Below are positions 1 through 9,448 of a stretch of 44,402 nt of DNA, one piece after another; the stretch's first letter is position 1; each line of letters starts with the position of its first letter. A program made the translations under genes and the position numbers. The notes under the pieces were generated by a model, which saw nothing but the letters and a program-made list of their open reading frames with translations, had not been told where the DNA came from and ran no database searches. This DNA comes from JABRWC01 sp039961675 (lineage in GTDB: Bacteria; Planctomycetota; Phycisphaerae; UBA1845; Fen-1342). The DNA lies in assembly GCA_039961675.1 (NCBI GenBank), contig JABRWC010000057.1:1-44402 (forward strand), written 5' to 3'.

Positions 1-108
1 CAGCGTGTGTTCCATGACGCTTCGCCCCGCCAGCTCCAAGCGCAGCACCGACGGCGCGCCCAGGAACGTGCGCTCGAAATCCGCGAACACCGCCGCCGCG
101 ATTCTCAT
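1..108 (-). CDS. Unidentified protein, N-terminal 36 residues only
   Basis: The gene starts with ATG at 108 and runs off the left edge, so only 36 residues are visible (beginning MRIAAAVFADFERTFLGAP). Its ATG overlaps the TGA of the upstream DUF115 gene in an ATGA arrangement, which implies translational coupling in one operon. The start, with a short hydrophobic strand and later a LAGRSVMEHTL stretch, resembles the beginning of nucleotidyl- or cytidylyltransferases that activate sugars. That would fit a DUF115 neighbour, but 36 residues are too few to assign a family. Confidence 0.6.
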   Translation of the reverse strand, partial: MRIAAAVFADFERTFLGAPSVLRLELAGRSVMEHTL

Positions 109-2003
109 GGGCGCTTCTCTCCAAGCCGGTCCCGCGCCTGCGGCAGCACGCGCGCCAGAAACTCGCAGCTTTCCAGGAGCGCATCGACATACTCGGAATC
201 GCGCTGGAGGCGGCGCGCCGCGATCTCGGGCGTCTCGCGCTCCGGCGTGCCCAGGCGCCGATCGGCGCCGTAGCGGCGCAGCTCGGCCTGGGCCGACACG
301 TCGATCACCAGACGGTAGGTCTCGTCGTAGCGCTGAATCGCGACGCGCAACGCATCGACCTGCGCCACCACGCGGTTGAACTCCTCGGGACGGTCCAGCA
401 GGGTGCGCAGCCGATCCAGTGCCGCCCGCGTCTGGCGCATGATGCGCTGAATCTCTCCGATTTCCGATACCCGCTGCTCCAGCTCGCGGCGGACGGCGAC
501 GAGCGGCGCCTCCGTTTCGGGCATTGCCGCCGACAGCAGGTCCGCCGGCAGTTCGCGCGTGCAGTAGCGCTCCGCGGCTTCGGACAGCGGCATGGGCTGC
601 ATTCCCGGAACCAGCAGGCCGGCTTCCGACGCCTGGATGAGCTTCTGCGGCGCGGCCGAGAAGTCCTTGGTGAACTGCTCGTAGTACGTCAGCAGCAGCT
701 CGTCCGTGTACACGGGCCGGCCCAGCAGGTCCGGCATGCGCTTCAGGATTCCGCGGTTGCGAACGATGCGCTCCCACTGCTTCATCTCGACGGTCTGGTA
801 GCGCCCCAGTTCCGGCTGCCAGATGTCCTCAATCGGGCTGCCCGGGAGATAGAAGAGTCCGTCGGTGAACGCCAGGTCCTGTCCGACAAAGATGATCGGA
901 TCGCAGCCCAGGTGCTGGGCCAGATAGAACGCCAGATGGGCCACGGTCGTCCCTGGCGGCAACGTGCCGCGATTCGGGCATGCCCCGCGCGCCAACCGGT
1001 CCATGAAGTGATGGTGCAGCACCACCCGCGGTCCGGGATATCCGTCCAGCACGCCACTGGCCGCCTTCGGTTCAGCCACGAGCGTGCAGTCGCCGACCTC
1101 GGTGACGCCGCGGAAAAACTCGACCGAGACGTCGTGAAAGTCCAGGCTGGTCACGAAATGCGGGCGGCAGCCCAGGCGGTTGAGCAGCTTGAAGACCGTC
1201 TGCACCGCGATGAGCACGGCTCGGCTTCGCAGCGACGGCAACCGGTGCAGGTTTCGAATGAGCGACGGGCCCGCCGCGACGATGACGGCCGGATAGCCCG
1301 CCGCAAGGCCGGCCAGCCGATCCACCCCCGGGCTGTGCAGGTAGTGCGGCAGGTTGAACGCAACGTTGCGGAACGTGGCGCGGTCGGTCTTCATCAGCGT
1401 AACCATCTGCATCCGCTGGTACGCCACGAACTCGGTGATCAGCTTCCCCACCTGCTCGTGGAACCCGGCCTGCCGCCGGCGCGTCAGCGGCGTGGCGACG
1501 AACTGGAACCCGAGCATCAGGTCCGCGTTGCAGCGTGTGAGCTTCTCGTGCACCACCCCCTTGTCGGCGGCCGTCAGGAAGGTCAGCCGCCCCGCAGCGA
1601 TGGGCCGGCTGAAATCGTGCACGCAGAGGCACGCCTTCAGGATCGCCAGGTCGGCCTCGGCCGCGATCACGACCGGCTGGTCGTGCCGCCGTTCCAGTTC
1701 CTCCACGACGTATCCGAGGCTCGATCCGAGCAGCACGAACGCCGGGTTCTCGGTTGGCGGCAGAGCGTCCAGCAGGCGCGCCGCCTCAGGCAACGGCTCG
1801 TAGCGGCTGTGCAGGTACACCGGCTGGCCGTCGTCCGCGGCCACGCGAGCGGTGAACCGTCCGTCGCGCGTCGGCTCCAGCGGCGGAAGCGCCGCGAACG
1901 GCAGCGCGTCCAGGCGGGTGGCCAGTTCCGCGTCGCGCCGATACAGCGAACGCAGATTCGCCAGGTAGCGTTCGAGGCACTCGTTCAGCGCGGTTTCGTC
2001 CAT
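105..2003 (-). CDS. DUF115 / MptE-like protein (6-hydroxymethylpterin pyrophosphokinase-like fold)
   Basis: This 632-residue protein belongs to the DUF115 group (MptE-like; 'motility-associated glycosyltransferase' in some annotations). The nucleotide-binding signature AAGPSLIRN is at about residues 243-251, followed by a TSLDFHD strand. The second family hallmark, FVGQDLAFTDG, lies at about 372-382. The C-terminal ~130 residues are helical and charged, probably coiled coil. In characterised relatives the fold transfers pyrophosphate to a pterin, while many bacterial members sit in surface-glycan or flagellin-glycosylation clusters; which applies here cannot be seen. I chose ATG at 2003 because residues upstream are low-complexity Arg/Pro. 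It overlaps the next gene by 4 bases (ATGA). Confidence 0.8.
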   Translation of the reverse strand: MDETALNECLERYLANLRSLYRRDAELATRLDALPFAALPPLEPTRDGRFTARVAADDGQPVYLHSRYEPLPEAARLLDALPPTENPAFVLLGSSLGYVVEELERRHDQPVVIAAEADLAILKACLCVHDFSRPIAAGRLTFLTAADKGVVHEKLTRCNADLMLGFQFVATPLTRRRQAGFHEQVGKLITEFVAYQRMQMVTLMKTDRATFRNVAFNLPHYLHSPGVDRLAGLAAGYPAVIVAAGPSLIRNLHRLPSLRSRAVLIAVQTVFKLLNRLGCRPHFVTSLDFHDVSVEFFRGVTEVGDCTLVAEPKAASGVLDGYPGPRVVLHHHFMDRLARGACPNRGTLPPGTTVAHLAFYLAQHLGCDPIIFVGQDLAFTDGLFYLPGSPIEDIWQPELGRYQTVEMKQWERIVRNRGILKRMPDLLGRPVYTDELLLTYYEQFTKDFSAAPQKLIQASEAGLLVPGMQPMPLSEAAERYCTRELPADLLSAAMPETEAPLVAVRRELEQRVSEIGEIQRIMRQTRAALDRLRTLLDRPEEFNRVVAQVDALRVAIQRYDETYRLVIDVSAQAELRRYGADRRLGTPERETPEIAARRLQRDSEYVDALLESCEFLARVLPQARDRLGEKRP

Positions 2004-2168
2004 GAAAGCGTCCGGGCGAACGGAAGGCGCGACGGGCCGCGGAGCGCCTGATCCCGCACAGCCGCCGCGCAGTGTAGCGGTGGGCTGAGGCGCACGCGCC
2101 AAAGTTTGACGAGGCCGGCGCAATCGTCGCGCGAACCGTGGGCGAGACTGTGCCCGAATCCGATCCGA

Positions 2169-2190
2169 ACCCGCCGCGAAGGCGGCGGGT
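2169..2190 (-). terminator. Perfect 9-bp hairpin downstream of the TPR-like gene
   Basis: Arms ACCCGCCGC (2169-2177) and GCGGCGGGT (2182-2190) are exact inverse complements around a 4-base loop. It lies 91 bases beyond the stop of the minus-strand gene ending at 2281 and upstream of the DUF115 start. There is no clear U-tract, so it is either a weak terminator separating the two transcription units or a leader hairpin. Confidence 0.4.
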
Positions 2191-2280
2191 CAAGCTCCGC
2201 GCTGGTATGAGAGGTTCGCGCTTGCCCCGCACGGCCATGTGGGGTTCGGAACTGCACCCGCTCGCCGGATTATCGGAGGA

Positions 2281-4500
2281 TCATTGATTGGGCTGAATCG
2301 GCGTGTCGACCTTTTTCTGACCTTCCTTGAGCTTGCGCTGCGGCGCTTCGCGCCCAGCCTGGGCGCGGTACGCCTCCATCCCCGGCGGCTCGGGGAAGGC
2401 GCTGGCCAGCTCGAAGCCGGCGTTGTCGCATTCTTTCTCGAACAGCTCGAACAGGTCGTCATAAACCGCCTGCCGCAGGTACGTCGGCAGGTACGCCCAC
2501 AGCCGGGCCTTCTCCACCGTGATGGCGGGGCTGATCGCGGGCTGCTCCAGCCAGTCGCGCAGCGCGTCGGCCTGCATCTCGCGGAAGGGCGGGAGCCGGA
2601 GCCGCTCGACGCGCTCGTCCAGCTTGCCGGCGTTGAACTGGGCGTGCTGGTCCATCGCGAAGCTGATGAGCTCGTTGTAGAGCGCCAGATTGCCCGAAGC
2701 CAGGCTGGAGAAGGCCATGGTCGTCGAGCCGTAGATCGCGGCGCGCACGTCCTTCCAGCCGCCCTGCGTCTCGCGCAGGCCGTCGATGACATAGTCCCGC
2801 AGCGGCTTGGCGTAGGCGCGGTTGATCGTACCGTCCGGGTTGCGGCCGTACGTCTCGCGCAGGTACTCGTAGTAGCGCTCGGCTTCGCGCTCGCGCCCCG
2901 CAAAGTACAACAGCCGCAGCGCCTCGCTCAGAAAGTTGATGTGCCCCGTGCGGAACGTCTCGCCGACGCCGGACGCTTCCGGGCGCGGGTCCCACTCCTT
3001 GGCGTAGCGCAGGTACGCCTGGTGCATCGGCTCGATGAAGTTCAGGTCCGGGTTGTAGTTCAGGTACGCCAGGTTCACGTCGCGCGTGTACGGCTCGAAC
3101 ACCAGGCGGTTGCGGTAGAACAGGTTGTGCAGGCTGAAGAAGACCAGTCGCAGCGTGTTGACCTTGTCGTTGGTGAACTTGGTGATCGACTCGTCGGCGG
3201 CGATCAGGCCCTCGTTGGTCCAGTACAGGCTGTGCGCGTCGACCACGCGCCAATCCATCGGCCCGAAGAGGATCATCAGGTCGGCCATTTTCTTGGGGTC
3301 GAGCTTGTAGACCTCCAGCAGCACCTTGCGTTGAAGAAAGCGGACCAGCGCCGCGCCCGCGGGCGTCCCGGCGCGCACCCCGACGATCCGGTCGAAATCG
3401 TCCAGCCGCGCCGTGAGCGGGTCGTCGAGCTTCTCACGCAGCACGCGCGACAGCATGGACGGCGGATCGCTCAGCACCCGGTACCGGTAGAAGAAGGTGA
3501 ACGCCAGCCCCTGGTCGCGCCAGTAGTCGTCCTCGGTCAGCGGGTCGTCGCTGATCTGCACCCCCAGGCTGCGGAGCTGCTCGACGATCTCACGCGTGCC
3601 GGGCACGCGCTCGTACAGCTCGCGGAGCGTGTGCGGCGCGCTGGCAATATCGAGGATGCGCTGCGCGGCGGCGCGCTTGACGATCTCAAACGGCAGTTCG
3701 CCGGACGATGCAGCCGCAGCCTCGCCCGCCGATGCGCCGTCCGGCGCGCTGGGCGGCGCCGCGTCCGAGGGAAGCGGGTCGAGTCCCTCGGCGGCGCGGC
3801 GCGCGTTTTCTTCCGCGCGGCGCTTCTCGTCGCGCTGCTCGCGCGCGTGGGCCGCGGCCTTGGCCAACAGGTCATCCGCCTTCCCGGCGTCGAGCGCTTC
3901 GAAGGGCTTGTCGGGGCGGTAGTCGCCCAGCGGATCCGGCGGCGGCCCCAGCAGCAGGTGCATGCGCCAGGCCCACTGGCGCTTATACGCCAGGTGAAAC
4001 TCGTCGACGCTCTCGCTCATCTTGTTGACGAAGATCCAGGCGAGCTGCTTGTAGAGGTTGACCGCGCGCGGGTTGTACCTGAGCCCCTCGTCGCGGATCA
4101 GCTTCGCGCCGTTGTACACCCAGTTCCAGCGCTCCTCGGGCGTGAACGTGGTGACCGAGATGTTCCAGGCCATGTTCCAGCTCTGGAACTCCCAGACGGT
4201 CGGGAAGCGCGGCTGGAGCTTGCAGATCCAGCTCGCAAGCTGCATGGCGTCGTAGAAGCGGCCCTTTTCCTTGTACTTCTCAGCGCGGATGAACGCGATG
4301 TTCGTGATCAGCCCGCGGAACGCGCCGAAGGCCTGGATCGCGAAGGCGTACTCGGGCGGCACGCTCTCCTTGACCTGGGCGCTGCCCATCAGGTTGAGCG
4401 CGCGCCGCCCGTCGTCGATCGCGGGGCCCAGCCATCCGGTCAGCGCCACCAGCGCCGCGCTCACCAGGACGGCCGCGAATTGAATTCCGTGCCCTTGCAC
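2281..4500 (-). CDS. Membrane-anchored TPR-like protein of the ABC/SPFH block
   Basis: The protein has 739 residues. One hydrophobic segment near the N-terminus (about 8-27) is a signal anchor; the rest is soluble and rich in helical pairs. The segments around RAEKYKEKGRFYDAM and the Tyr/Glu-rich repeats at about 490-560 suggest degenerate TPR repeats. An Ala/Pro-rich linker sits near residues 235-275. I do not recognise a catalytic motif. The start is GTG at 4500, supported by GGGAG about 8 bases upstream. It is the last gene of the minus-strand run, 60 bases after the ABC permease, so it is probably an extracytoplasmic accessory of that transporter. Planctomycete genomes carry similar unnamed proteins; the function is unknown. 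Confidence 0.8.
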   Translation of the reverse strand: MQGHGIQFAAVLVSAALVALTGWLGPAIDDGRRALNLMGSAQVKESVPPEYAFAIQAFGAFRGLITNIAFIRAEKYKEKGRFYDAMQLASWICKLQPRFPTVWEFQSWNMAWNISVTTFTPEERWNWVYNGAKLIRDEGLRYNPRAVNLYKQLAWIFVNKMSESVDEFHLAYKRQWAWRMHLLLGPPPDPLGDYRPDKPFEALDAGKADDLLAKAAAHAREQRDEKRRAEENARRAAEGLDPLPSDAAPPSAPDGASAGEAAAASSGELPFEIVKRAAAQRILDIASAPHTLRELYERVPGTREIVEQLRSLGVQISDDPLTEDDYWRDQGLAFTFFYRYRVLSDPPSMLSRVLREKLDDPLTARLDDFDRIVGVRAGTPAGAALVRFLQRKVLLEVYKLDPKKMADLMILFGPMDWRVVDAHSLYWTNEGLIAADESITKFTNDKVNTLRLVFFSLHNLFYRNRLVFEPYTRDVNLAYLNYNPDLNFIEPMHQAYLRYAKEWDPRPEASGVGETFRTGHINFLSEALRLLYFAGREREAERYYEYLRETYGRNPDGTINRAYAKPLRDYVIDGLRETQGGWKDVRAAIYGSTTMAFSSLASGNLALYNELISFAMDQHAQFNAGKLDERVERLRLPPFREMQADALRDWLEQPAISPAITVEKARLWAYLPTYLRQAVYDDLFELFEKECDNAGFELASAFPEPPGMEAYRAQAGREAPQRKLKEGQKKVDTPIQPNQ

Positions 4501-4560
4501 CGCTGCTCCCGCTGCGCCGCCGCCGAATCGCCGCGCGGCCCTTGCGGCCCCGTCACGAGT

Positions 4561-5937
4561 CTATGCCGCCGCCTGCGCGATCTCGCGCGAGCGGAAGATC
4601 ATCCAGCCCGGCAGCGCCAGCAGCGCGACCCCGTACAGGATCGTGTGCGCCGCGCTGGCCAGCACGACGCGCGTCGGAATGTAGATCCCATCAATCAGCC
4701 GGCCCACCCCGTCGTACGCCTGGAAGTCCGGGAACAGCGCGGCCATCACGAACTTCACGACCCGCAAGAACGGGTCGAAGATCGTCGCCGACTTGGGCTG
4801 CGAACCGGCGATCGTCAGGTGCGACTGAACCGCCTCCATCCACCACGGCATGCCCAGGCAGAACAGGTACACGCTCAGCACGCAGAAGCACGCCACCGGG
4901 AACGATACGAACGTGCCGAAAAACAGGCCGACCGCGCTGAGGAACGCCAGCCGGAACAGGATCATCAGCATGCTCTTGGCCAGGTTCGGCTCGAAGTTCC
5001 CGACGCGGTAAAGAATCTGGAGGCTCTCGTCGCCCTCGAAGTAGATCGTCACCGGCTTCGGCGGCCCGGACGGGTTGTACACCCCAAGCACCGCGCGCCC
5101 GTCCTTGACGATCGTCGAGCGCACCAGGAACTGGTGAACCTCGCCGTGGCGCTCGTGCGTGCGGAACTCGTCCATCGGCGCGCCGGTCTTCGGATCGAGG
5201 ATCACCCATCCGATCTCCAGCATCTCGTCGATCGGGTAGGGGATGCCGCGCGCCTTGAACCGCACCTGGTACACGTCCTGGCGCATGTCCGGCGGCGCCA
5301 ACCCCTCGAACTCGTATTCGCGCGCCTGCCCCGGCGGCACGCGCACCCATTCCTGCTCCAGATCGCGCCTCACCTCTTTCGCCGCCGCCTCCTGCTGCGA
5401 CTCGTCGATGCGCCCCTGCTCCAGCATCGCCTTCACCCGCTCGGCGATCGCCGCATCCAGCTTCGGCGGCGTGGGATCGGCGGCCAGCCGCGCCGTCCAG
5501 ACCACTTCGTCCAGCTTGACGCGGTCGCGCTCGAACTGCACCGGCCGCGACTTGATGTACGCGGCCAGCCCATAGATGACCAGGCCGGCGAGCACGATCA
5601 TCAGGACGTTCAGAAGGTTCACGCCGATCCACTTGCCCGCCAGGATCGAGAACCTGTGCACAGGCTTCGAGACGACCAGGTGCAGCGTCCGCGAGTGAAT
5701 CTCGTTCGTGAGCGTCGCGCAGGAGAAGAACACCGTGGCCAGGCCCATCAGCACGCTCAGCGCGCCCAGCGAGTATGAGATGAACGTCTGCAAGCGACCG
5801 GAAAGCGTCTCGTCCCCCCGCAGCGCGAACGGGAGCCGCAGCACGATGAACGCCAGCAGGATCAGGAACACCAGCACGATGCGCATGCGCACGCCTTCCC
5901 AGAACGTCAGCCGTGCGATCGCCCACGTGGTGCGCAT
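4561..5937 (-). CDS. ABC-2 type transporter permease
   Basis: This 458-residue integral membrane protein has the layout of an ABC-2 (NosY-like) permease. Transmembrane segments lie at about 18-38, 50-72 and 102-128, then a long soluble domain of ~180 residues (about 130-310), then further membrane spans at about 325-375 and one at the C-terminus. The motif LHLVVSKPVHR (about 83-93), after the second span, is shared with the permease at 12054-13037 (TVVSKPVSR), so the two look like paralogous half-transporters. Its ATG overlaps the TGA of the upstream ATPase gene by one base, so subunits are made together. The large inserted domain may contact substrate or the TPR-like partner. The substrate is unknown. 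Confidence 0.88.
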   Translation of the reverse strand: MRTTWAIARLTFWEGVRMRIVLVFLILLAFIVLRLPFALRGDETLSGRLQTFISYSLGALSVLMGLATVFFSCATLTNEIHSRTLHLVVSKPVHRFSILAGKWIGVNLLNVLMIVLAGLVIYGLAAYIKSRPVQFERDRVKLDEVVWTARLAADPTPPKLDAAIAERVKAMLEQGRIDESQQEAAAKEVRRDLEQEWVRVPPGQAREYEFEGLAPPDMRQDVYQVRFKARGIPYPIDEMLEIGWVILDPKTGAPMDEFRTHERHGEVHQFLVRSTIVKDGRAVLGVYNPSGPPKPVTIYFEGDESLQILYRVGNFEPNLAKSMLMILFRLAFLSAVGLFFGTFVSFPVACFCVLSVYLFCLGMPWWMEAVQSHLTIAGSQPKSATIFDPFLRVVKFVMAALFPDFQAYDGVGRLIDGIYIPTRVVLASAAHTILYGVALLALPGWMIFRSREIAQAAA

Positions 5938-7112
5938 CAGGCCTTTCCGTCCGCGTCGCCGCCGGTCAGCTCGTCCAGCAGTGAACGGTCCACAGGCGCC
6001 GGCTCGGGCGCGGACGGCCCGGTCTGCTTCGGCGGCGCGGCCGCGGTGAGTTGCTCCAGCACGTCCGCGGCGGCCGCCGCCGGCCGGCGTTCCGGGGCCG
6101 GTGCCGCCGCCGGCATCGGCTCCACGCGCACGAGCGATTCCAGCACCGCCCGGCCGGCCTCGGTTTCGCCGAGAAAGCGGGCGATCTCGCCCGCCCGCTC
6201 GGCGCCGCCGGTCGCGATGCGGTCCGTGTGCGCCCGCTCGACAATGCGCAGGAACAGCGCTTCGAGCCGGTCGCGCGGCGTGGAGATTGCCAGCGTCTTG
6301 CCCTCGCGCTCCCGCACCAGGCGGAGAATCGCGTCGAGCGTCTCCGGCGCGAGGCGGTCGCAGGTCATCTGCACCATGTCGCGCCGGGCGAGCACGTCGT
6401 CCATCCGGCCGCCGGTCTGCACTTGCCCGCCGTAGAGGATCGTCACGCGGTCGCAGACCTCCTCGACGTCGGCCAGCAGGTGGCTGGAGAGCAGGATGGT
6501 CTTTTTGAACTCGCGGCCGAGGCGGACGATGATGTCCTTGACCAGCTTGGAGCCGATCGGGTCCAGGCCGCTGGTCGGCTCGTCCAGGATCAGCAGGTCG
6601 GGGTCGTTGATGAGCGCCTGCGCCAGGCCGATGCGGCGGGCCATGCCCTTTGAATACTCGCCCACCGGCCGCCGGGCCGCCGAGCGCAGGCCGACCATTT
6701 CCAGCAGCTCTTCGATGCGGCGGCGGCGCTCGCCGCGCGGGATGCGGAACAGCGAGCCATAGTATTCGAGCGTCTCGCGCGCGTTCAGGAAACGATACAG
6801 GTACGACTCTTCGGGCAGGTAGCCGATGCGGCGCTTGACGCTCACGTCGCTCGGCGGGCGGTTGAAGACCACGGCCCGTCCGCGCGTGGGGTGCAGCAGG
6901 CCGAGCAGGACCTTGATCGTGGTGCTCTTGCCCGAGCCGTTGGGCCCGAGCAGCCCGAAGATTTCACCGTTGTGCACCTCGAGATCGAGGTTGTTCACCG
7001 CCTTCACGCGGGCGCGGCGCCAGAAGTCCTTGAAGACCTTGGTCAGTCCGACGACCGAGATGACGGCGTTGTCGTTCACGGCGGCCCTCGTGGGCGGACG
7101 CATGCCGGTCAC
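5937..7112 (-). CDS. ABC transporter ATP-binding protein
   Basis: This 391-residue protein energises the ABC-2 permeases nearby. Visible motifs are Walker A GPNGSGKST (56-64), a Q-loop-like segment near 98-102, the signature YSKGM (153-157, a variant of LSGGQ), Walker B LLILDEP (173-179) and the switch His in LLSSHLL (211). About 150 extra residues follow the ATPase core. They end in an Ala/Pro-rich linker with acidic tail and include a DUF4162-like strand region common in drug/antibiotic exporter ATPases. The start could be GTG at 7112, which gives a GTGA overlap with the SPFH gene upstream, or ATG at 7103; I list the first. Confidence 0.93.
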   Translation of the reverse strand: MTGMRPPTRAAVNDNAVISVVGLTKVFKDFWRRARVKAVNNLDLEVHNGEIFGLLGPNGSGKSTTIKVLLGLLHPTRGRAVVFNRPPSDVSVKRRIGYLPEESYLYRFLNARETLEYYGSLFRIPRGERRRRIEELLEMVGLRSAARRPVGEYSKGMARRIGLAQALINDPDLLILDEPTSGLDPIGSKLVKDIIVRLGREFKKTILLSSHLLADVEEVCDRVTILYGGQVQTGGRMDDVLARRDMVQMTCDRLAPETLDAILRLVREREGKTLAISTPRDRLEALFLRIVERAHTDRIATGGAERAGEIARFLGETEAGRAVLESLVRVEPMPAAAPAPERRPAAAAADVLEQLTAAAPPKQTGPSAPEPAPVDRSLLDELTGGDADGKA

Positions 7113-8407
7113 GGCCTGGGCGTCTCGAAGCGCTTCTGGTAGCGCTCGATGTCCGCGTCGATCAGCCGCTGGGGATCACGATTGGTGAGAATCTCGATCT
7201 CCTGAGCGTCGGCCGGGACGAAGAACACCTCGTTCTGCTTGCTGCCCAGCACCGCCTCGCGCATCTGCACCCACAGCCGCACGGCCGTGAGCTGCGGATA
7301 CTGGCGGAACGTGCTGCGGTAGTAGACGAACTCCTCGAACTCCAGCCGCACGCGCTCGCGGATTTCACTGGCGCGCGACTGGGCCTCGCGCAGCCGCTTG
7401 GCGACTCCGCCCTCGGCGGACAGCAGCAAATCGTCGATGCGGGCGCGCCGCTCGGCCAGCGCGTCCGCGGCAGCGGCTTCGCGCGTCGCCTGCGCGGCGC
7501 CGTACGCCTCGATCTCCCGCAGCAGCGCTTCATGTCCGGCGCCGGCCGCCTCGTTCAGGATGGTCAGCGCCTGCTGCCGCGCGGCGTTGATCGAGCTTTC
7601 GCGCTCGTTCTGTGCGCGGGTCACGTTCAGAAACGCCTGCCGCACCACGCCGGGCTCCACCGTCTCGGCGGTGATCTTGCTGACGACCACGCCGGTGGCG
7701 AGCCGCTCGAGCTCCTCGTTGACGCGGCGCTGCACGTCGGAAACAAAATCGACGACGCCTTCTTCCGCGTTGCGGAAGATGATCCGCTCGACCGGCAGCC
7801 CGGCCACAACGTGAACGATCGCATTCTCACTGGCGGCCCGCAGCAACGGCTCAAAGCGCGAGACGCGCTCGCCGACGTTGCGGACGAACTTCTCCGCGTC
7901 CTCGATGCGATACTCGACGCGCCACAGCCCGTGCGAAAGGTTGCGGTCGCCGCTGAGCATCGCGTTGTGCACGCCCGGCGTCAGCTCGCTGACGGCCGGC
8001 ACGATCTCCGGCAGCGGCTTGGCGAGCTGGTCTTCGGGCCGCGGGAAGAGAAACGACGCGATCTCCAGCTTGAACGCTTCGCCCGAGAGCGGAATGTGCT
8101 CGTCGATCGGCTCGGGCCAGGACCGGTGCCAGCCCGGGCCGAACACGTATGTGCCGCCGTAGGGCGGCTCCCCCCCGAGGTTCTGGACCAGCCGCCCGAA
8201 GCGGACGATCAGACCCTGTTCGCCGGGGTTGACCCGGAACAGCCCCGACGCAACGTACGCCACCAGCAGCAGCACCATGATCAGGCCGAGAATGCGGAAG
8301 CCGAAGCGCAGCGCCTGGCTCAGCGATTCCTGGGCCGGGTCGCGAAACGGCCGTTCCGGCGCCGCCGAGTGGCCGTGGGAATCGTGTCCGTGATGATGAT
8401 CGGCCAT
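7109..8407 (-). CDS. HflK-like SPFH/Band 7 membrane protein
   Basis: This 432-residue protein has a His-rich cytoplasmic start (MADHHHGHDSHGH), one transmembrane helix at about 36-57, then an SPFH domain opening with VNPGEQGLIVRFGR. A long Ala/Glu/Arg helix at about 260-370 is the coiled coil by which HflK/HflC-type proteins oligomerise into ring- or cage-like assemblies. Classic HflK modulates the FtsH protease, but no FtsH gene is present here. ATG at 8407 is chosen over GTG at 8416 because GAGG lies 5-8 bases upstream of it. The stop overlaps the GTG of the ABC ATPase, tying this scaffold to the transporter operon. Confidence 0.88.
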   Translation of the reverse strand: MADHHHGHDSHGHSAAPERPFRDPAQESLSQALRFGFRILGLIMVLLLVAYVASGLFRVNPGEQGLIVRFGRLVQNLGGEPPYGGTYVFGPGWHRSWPEPIDEHIPLSGEAFKLEIASFLFPRPEDQLAKPLPEIVPAVSELTPGVHNAMLSGDRNLSHGLWRVEYRIEDAEKFVRNVGERVSRFEPLLRAASENAIVHVVAGLPVERIIFRNAEEGVVDFVSDVQRRVNEELERLATGVVVSKITAETVEPGVVRQAFLNVTRAQNERESSINAARQQALTILNEAAGAGHEALLREIEAYGAAQATREAAAADALAERRARIDDLLLSAEGGVAKRLREAQSRASEIRERVRLEFEEFVYYRSTFRQYPQLTAVRLWVQMREAVLGSKQNEVFFVPADAQEIEILTNRDPQRLIDADIERYQKRFETPRP

Positions 8408-8443
8408 GGACCTCACCGTCGGTTGGTCGTTCGGCGGCGCGGG

Positions 8444-9382
8444 TCACTCACCCGCGGCCGGCGCGCCTCGTTGCAGCTCCAGGCCCGTCGGCGGCTTGAC
8501 GAAGTACTGGAAGATGTCCGTCTGCGAATCAAGGAACAGCGTGGTTTTCTGCTTCAACGACGCCTCGAGCGCCTCGAGATAGCGGAGCCAGATGAAGAAA
8601 TCCTTGTCCTCCGTCCCGATCTGTTCGAAGATCCGCTCGCTGGCCTTCACCCCCGCCGATTCGATTTCCTGCGCCTTGCGCTCGGCGAACGAGAGAATCT
8701 GCTTGCGGGCCGACTCGGCGCTGGCGGTGATCGCCGCGGCCAGCGACTTGCCCTCCTCGCGGTAGCGCGCCGCCAGCTTCTCGCGCTCCTGCTTCATCGA
8801 CTCCAACACGGTCTGCGTGGCCTCCTGCGGCAGCGAAATCCGCCGCACGCCGACCCGAAGCAGCTCAATCCCGTAATCGTTGCGGATGCCGGGCGCGGCG
8901 GCGTCCAGCATCTCCTTCTCGATCTGCGTGTAGCTGGCGTTGACTCGTTCGCGGTCGAGGTTCACGAAATCCGACATGCGCTTGTGGCCGATGACCGTGG
9001 CCCGCGTCTCGTTCACCCGCGTACGCAGCTTCTCCTCGGCCTCCCGCTCGACCGGAACGCGGATGCTGAACAGGTACGGGTCTGCGACGCGCCACATCGC
9101 GAAGCAGCCGACGATGATGTTCTGCCCGTCCTGCGTCTTGACCTCCGTTTCGGGCGTCTCCAGCACGCGCATCCGCGTGTCGTACTTGCGCACGAACTCG
9201 ATCGGCGGCGGCAGCTTCCAGTACAAGCCCGGCTCGCGGATGACGCTCGCGGCGCTGGCCTGGCCCAGGCGCACCTTCACCGCCGCTTCCGAGAAGCGGA
9301 CCTGGAACGTGACCGAGTAGATCACGAGCACCAGCACCAGAAACACCGCCGTCACCAGCGTCGGGACGGGAATCCGTGACAT
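8444..9382 (-). CDS. HflC-like SPFH/Band 7 membrane protein
   Basis: The protein has 312 residues: a single N-terminal transmembrane helix (about 8-28), then an SPFH domain with the HflC-like stretches VIREPGLYWKLP and DTRMRVLETP. An Ala/Glu-rich coiled coil near residues 200-260 follows, and the tail FLDSQTDIFQYF resembles the end of HflC. It is expected to pair with the HflK-like protein encoded 36 bases downstream. ATG at 9382 is preceded by GAGGG at good spacing, so the in-frame TTG six bases upstream is not needed. Family membership is clear; the partner (FtsH, or instead the co-encoded ABC exporter) is inference. Confidence 0.88.
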   Translation of the reverse strand: MSRIPVPTLVTAVFLVLVLVIYSVTFQVRFSEAAVKVRLGQASAASVIREPGLYWKLPPPIEFVRKYDTRMRVLETPETEVKTQDGQNIIVGCFAMWRVADPYLFSIRVPVEREAEEKLRTRVNETRATVIGHKRMSDFVNLDRERVNASYTQIEKEMLDAAAPGIRNDYGIELLRVGVRRISLPQEATQTVLESMKQEREKLAARYREEGKSLAAAITASAESARKQILSFAERKAQEIESAGVKASERIFEQIGTEDKDFFIWLRYLEALEASLKQKTTLFLDSQTDIFQYFVKPPTGLELQRGAPAAGE

Positions 9383-9448
9383 CGTCAACCCTCGCTCACG
9401 CGCTTCGCGTGCGTGCGGCCGCCGCCCATCGACGGCCCCGGCCGCGTG

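Noticed and set aside
2239..5778. A 1179-residue open frame on the plus strand
   Set aside because: It lies antisense to three well-supported minus-strand genes. Its translation is Arg/His/Val/Gln-rich without recognisable domains, the usual mirror of GC-rich coding sequence.
7532..9379. A 615-residue open frame on the plus strand
   Set aside because: It is antisense to both HflK- and HflC-like genes and shows the same Arg/Asp/Leu-rich mirror composition.
7109..9382. HflK/HflC considered as an FtsH regulatory operon (hflX-hflK-hflC type)
   Set aside because: No ftsH or hflX is adjacent, and the genes are overlapped with ABC transporter genes, so the classical assignment is not supported by context.
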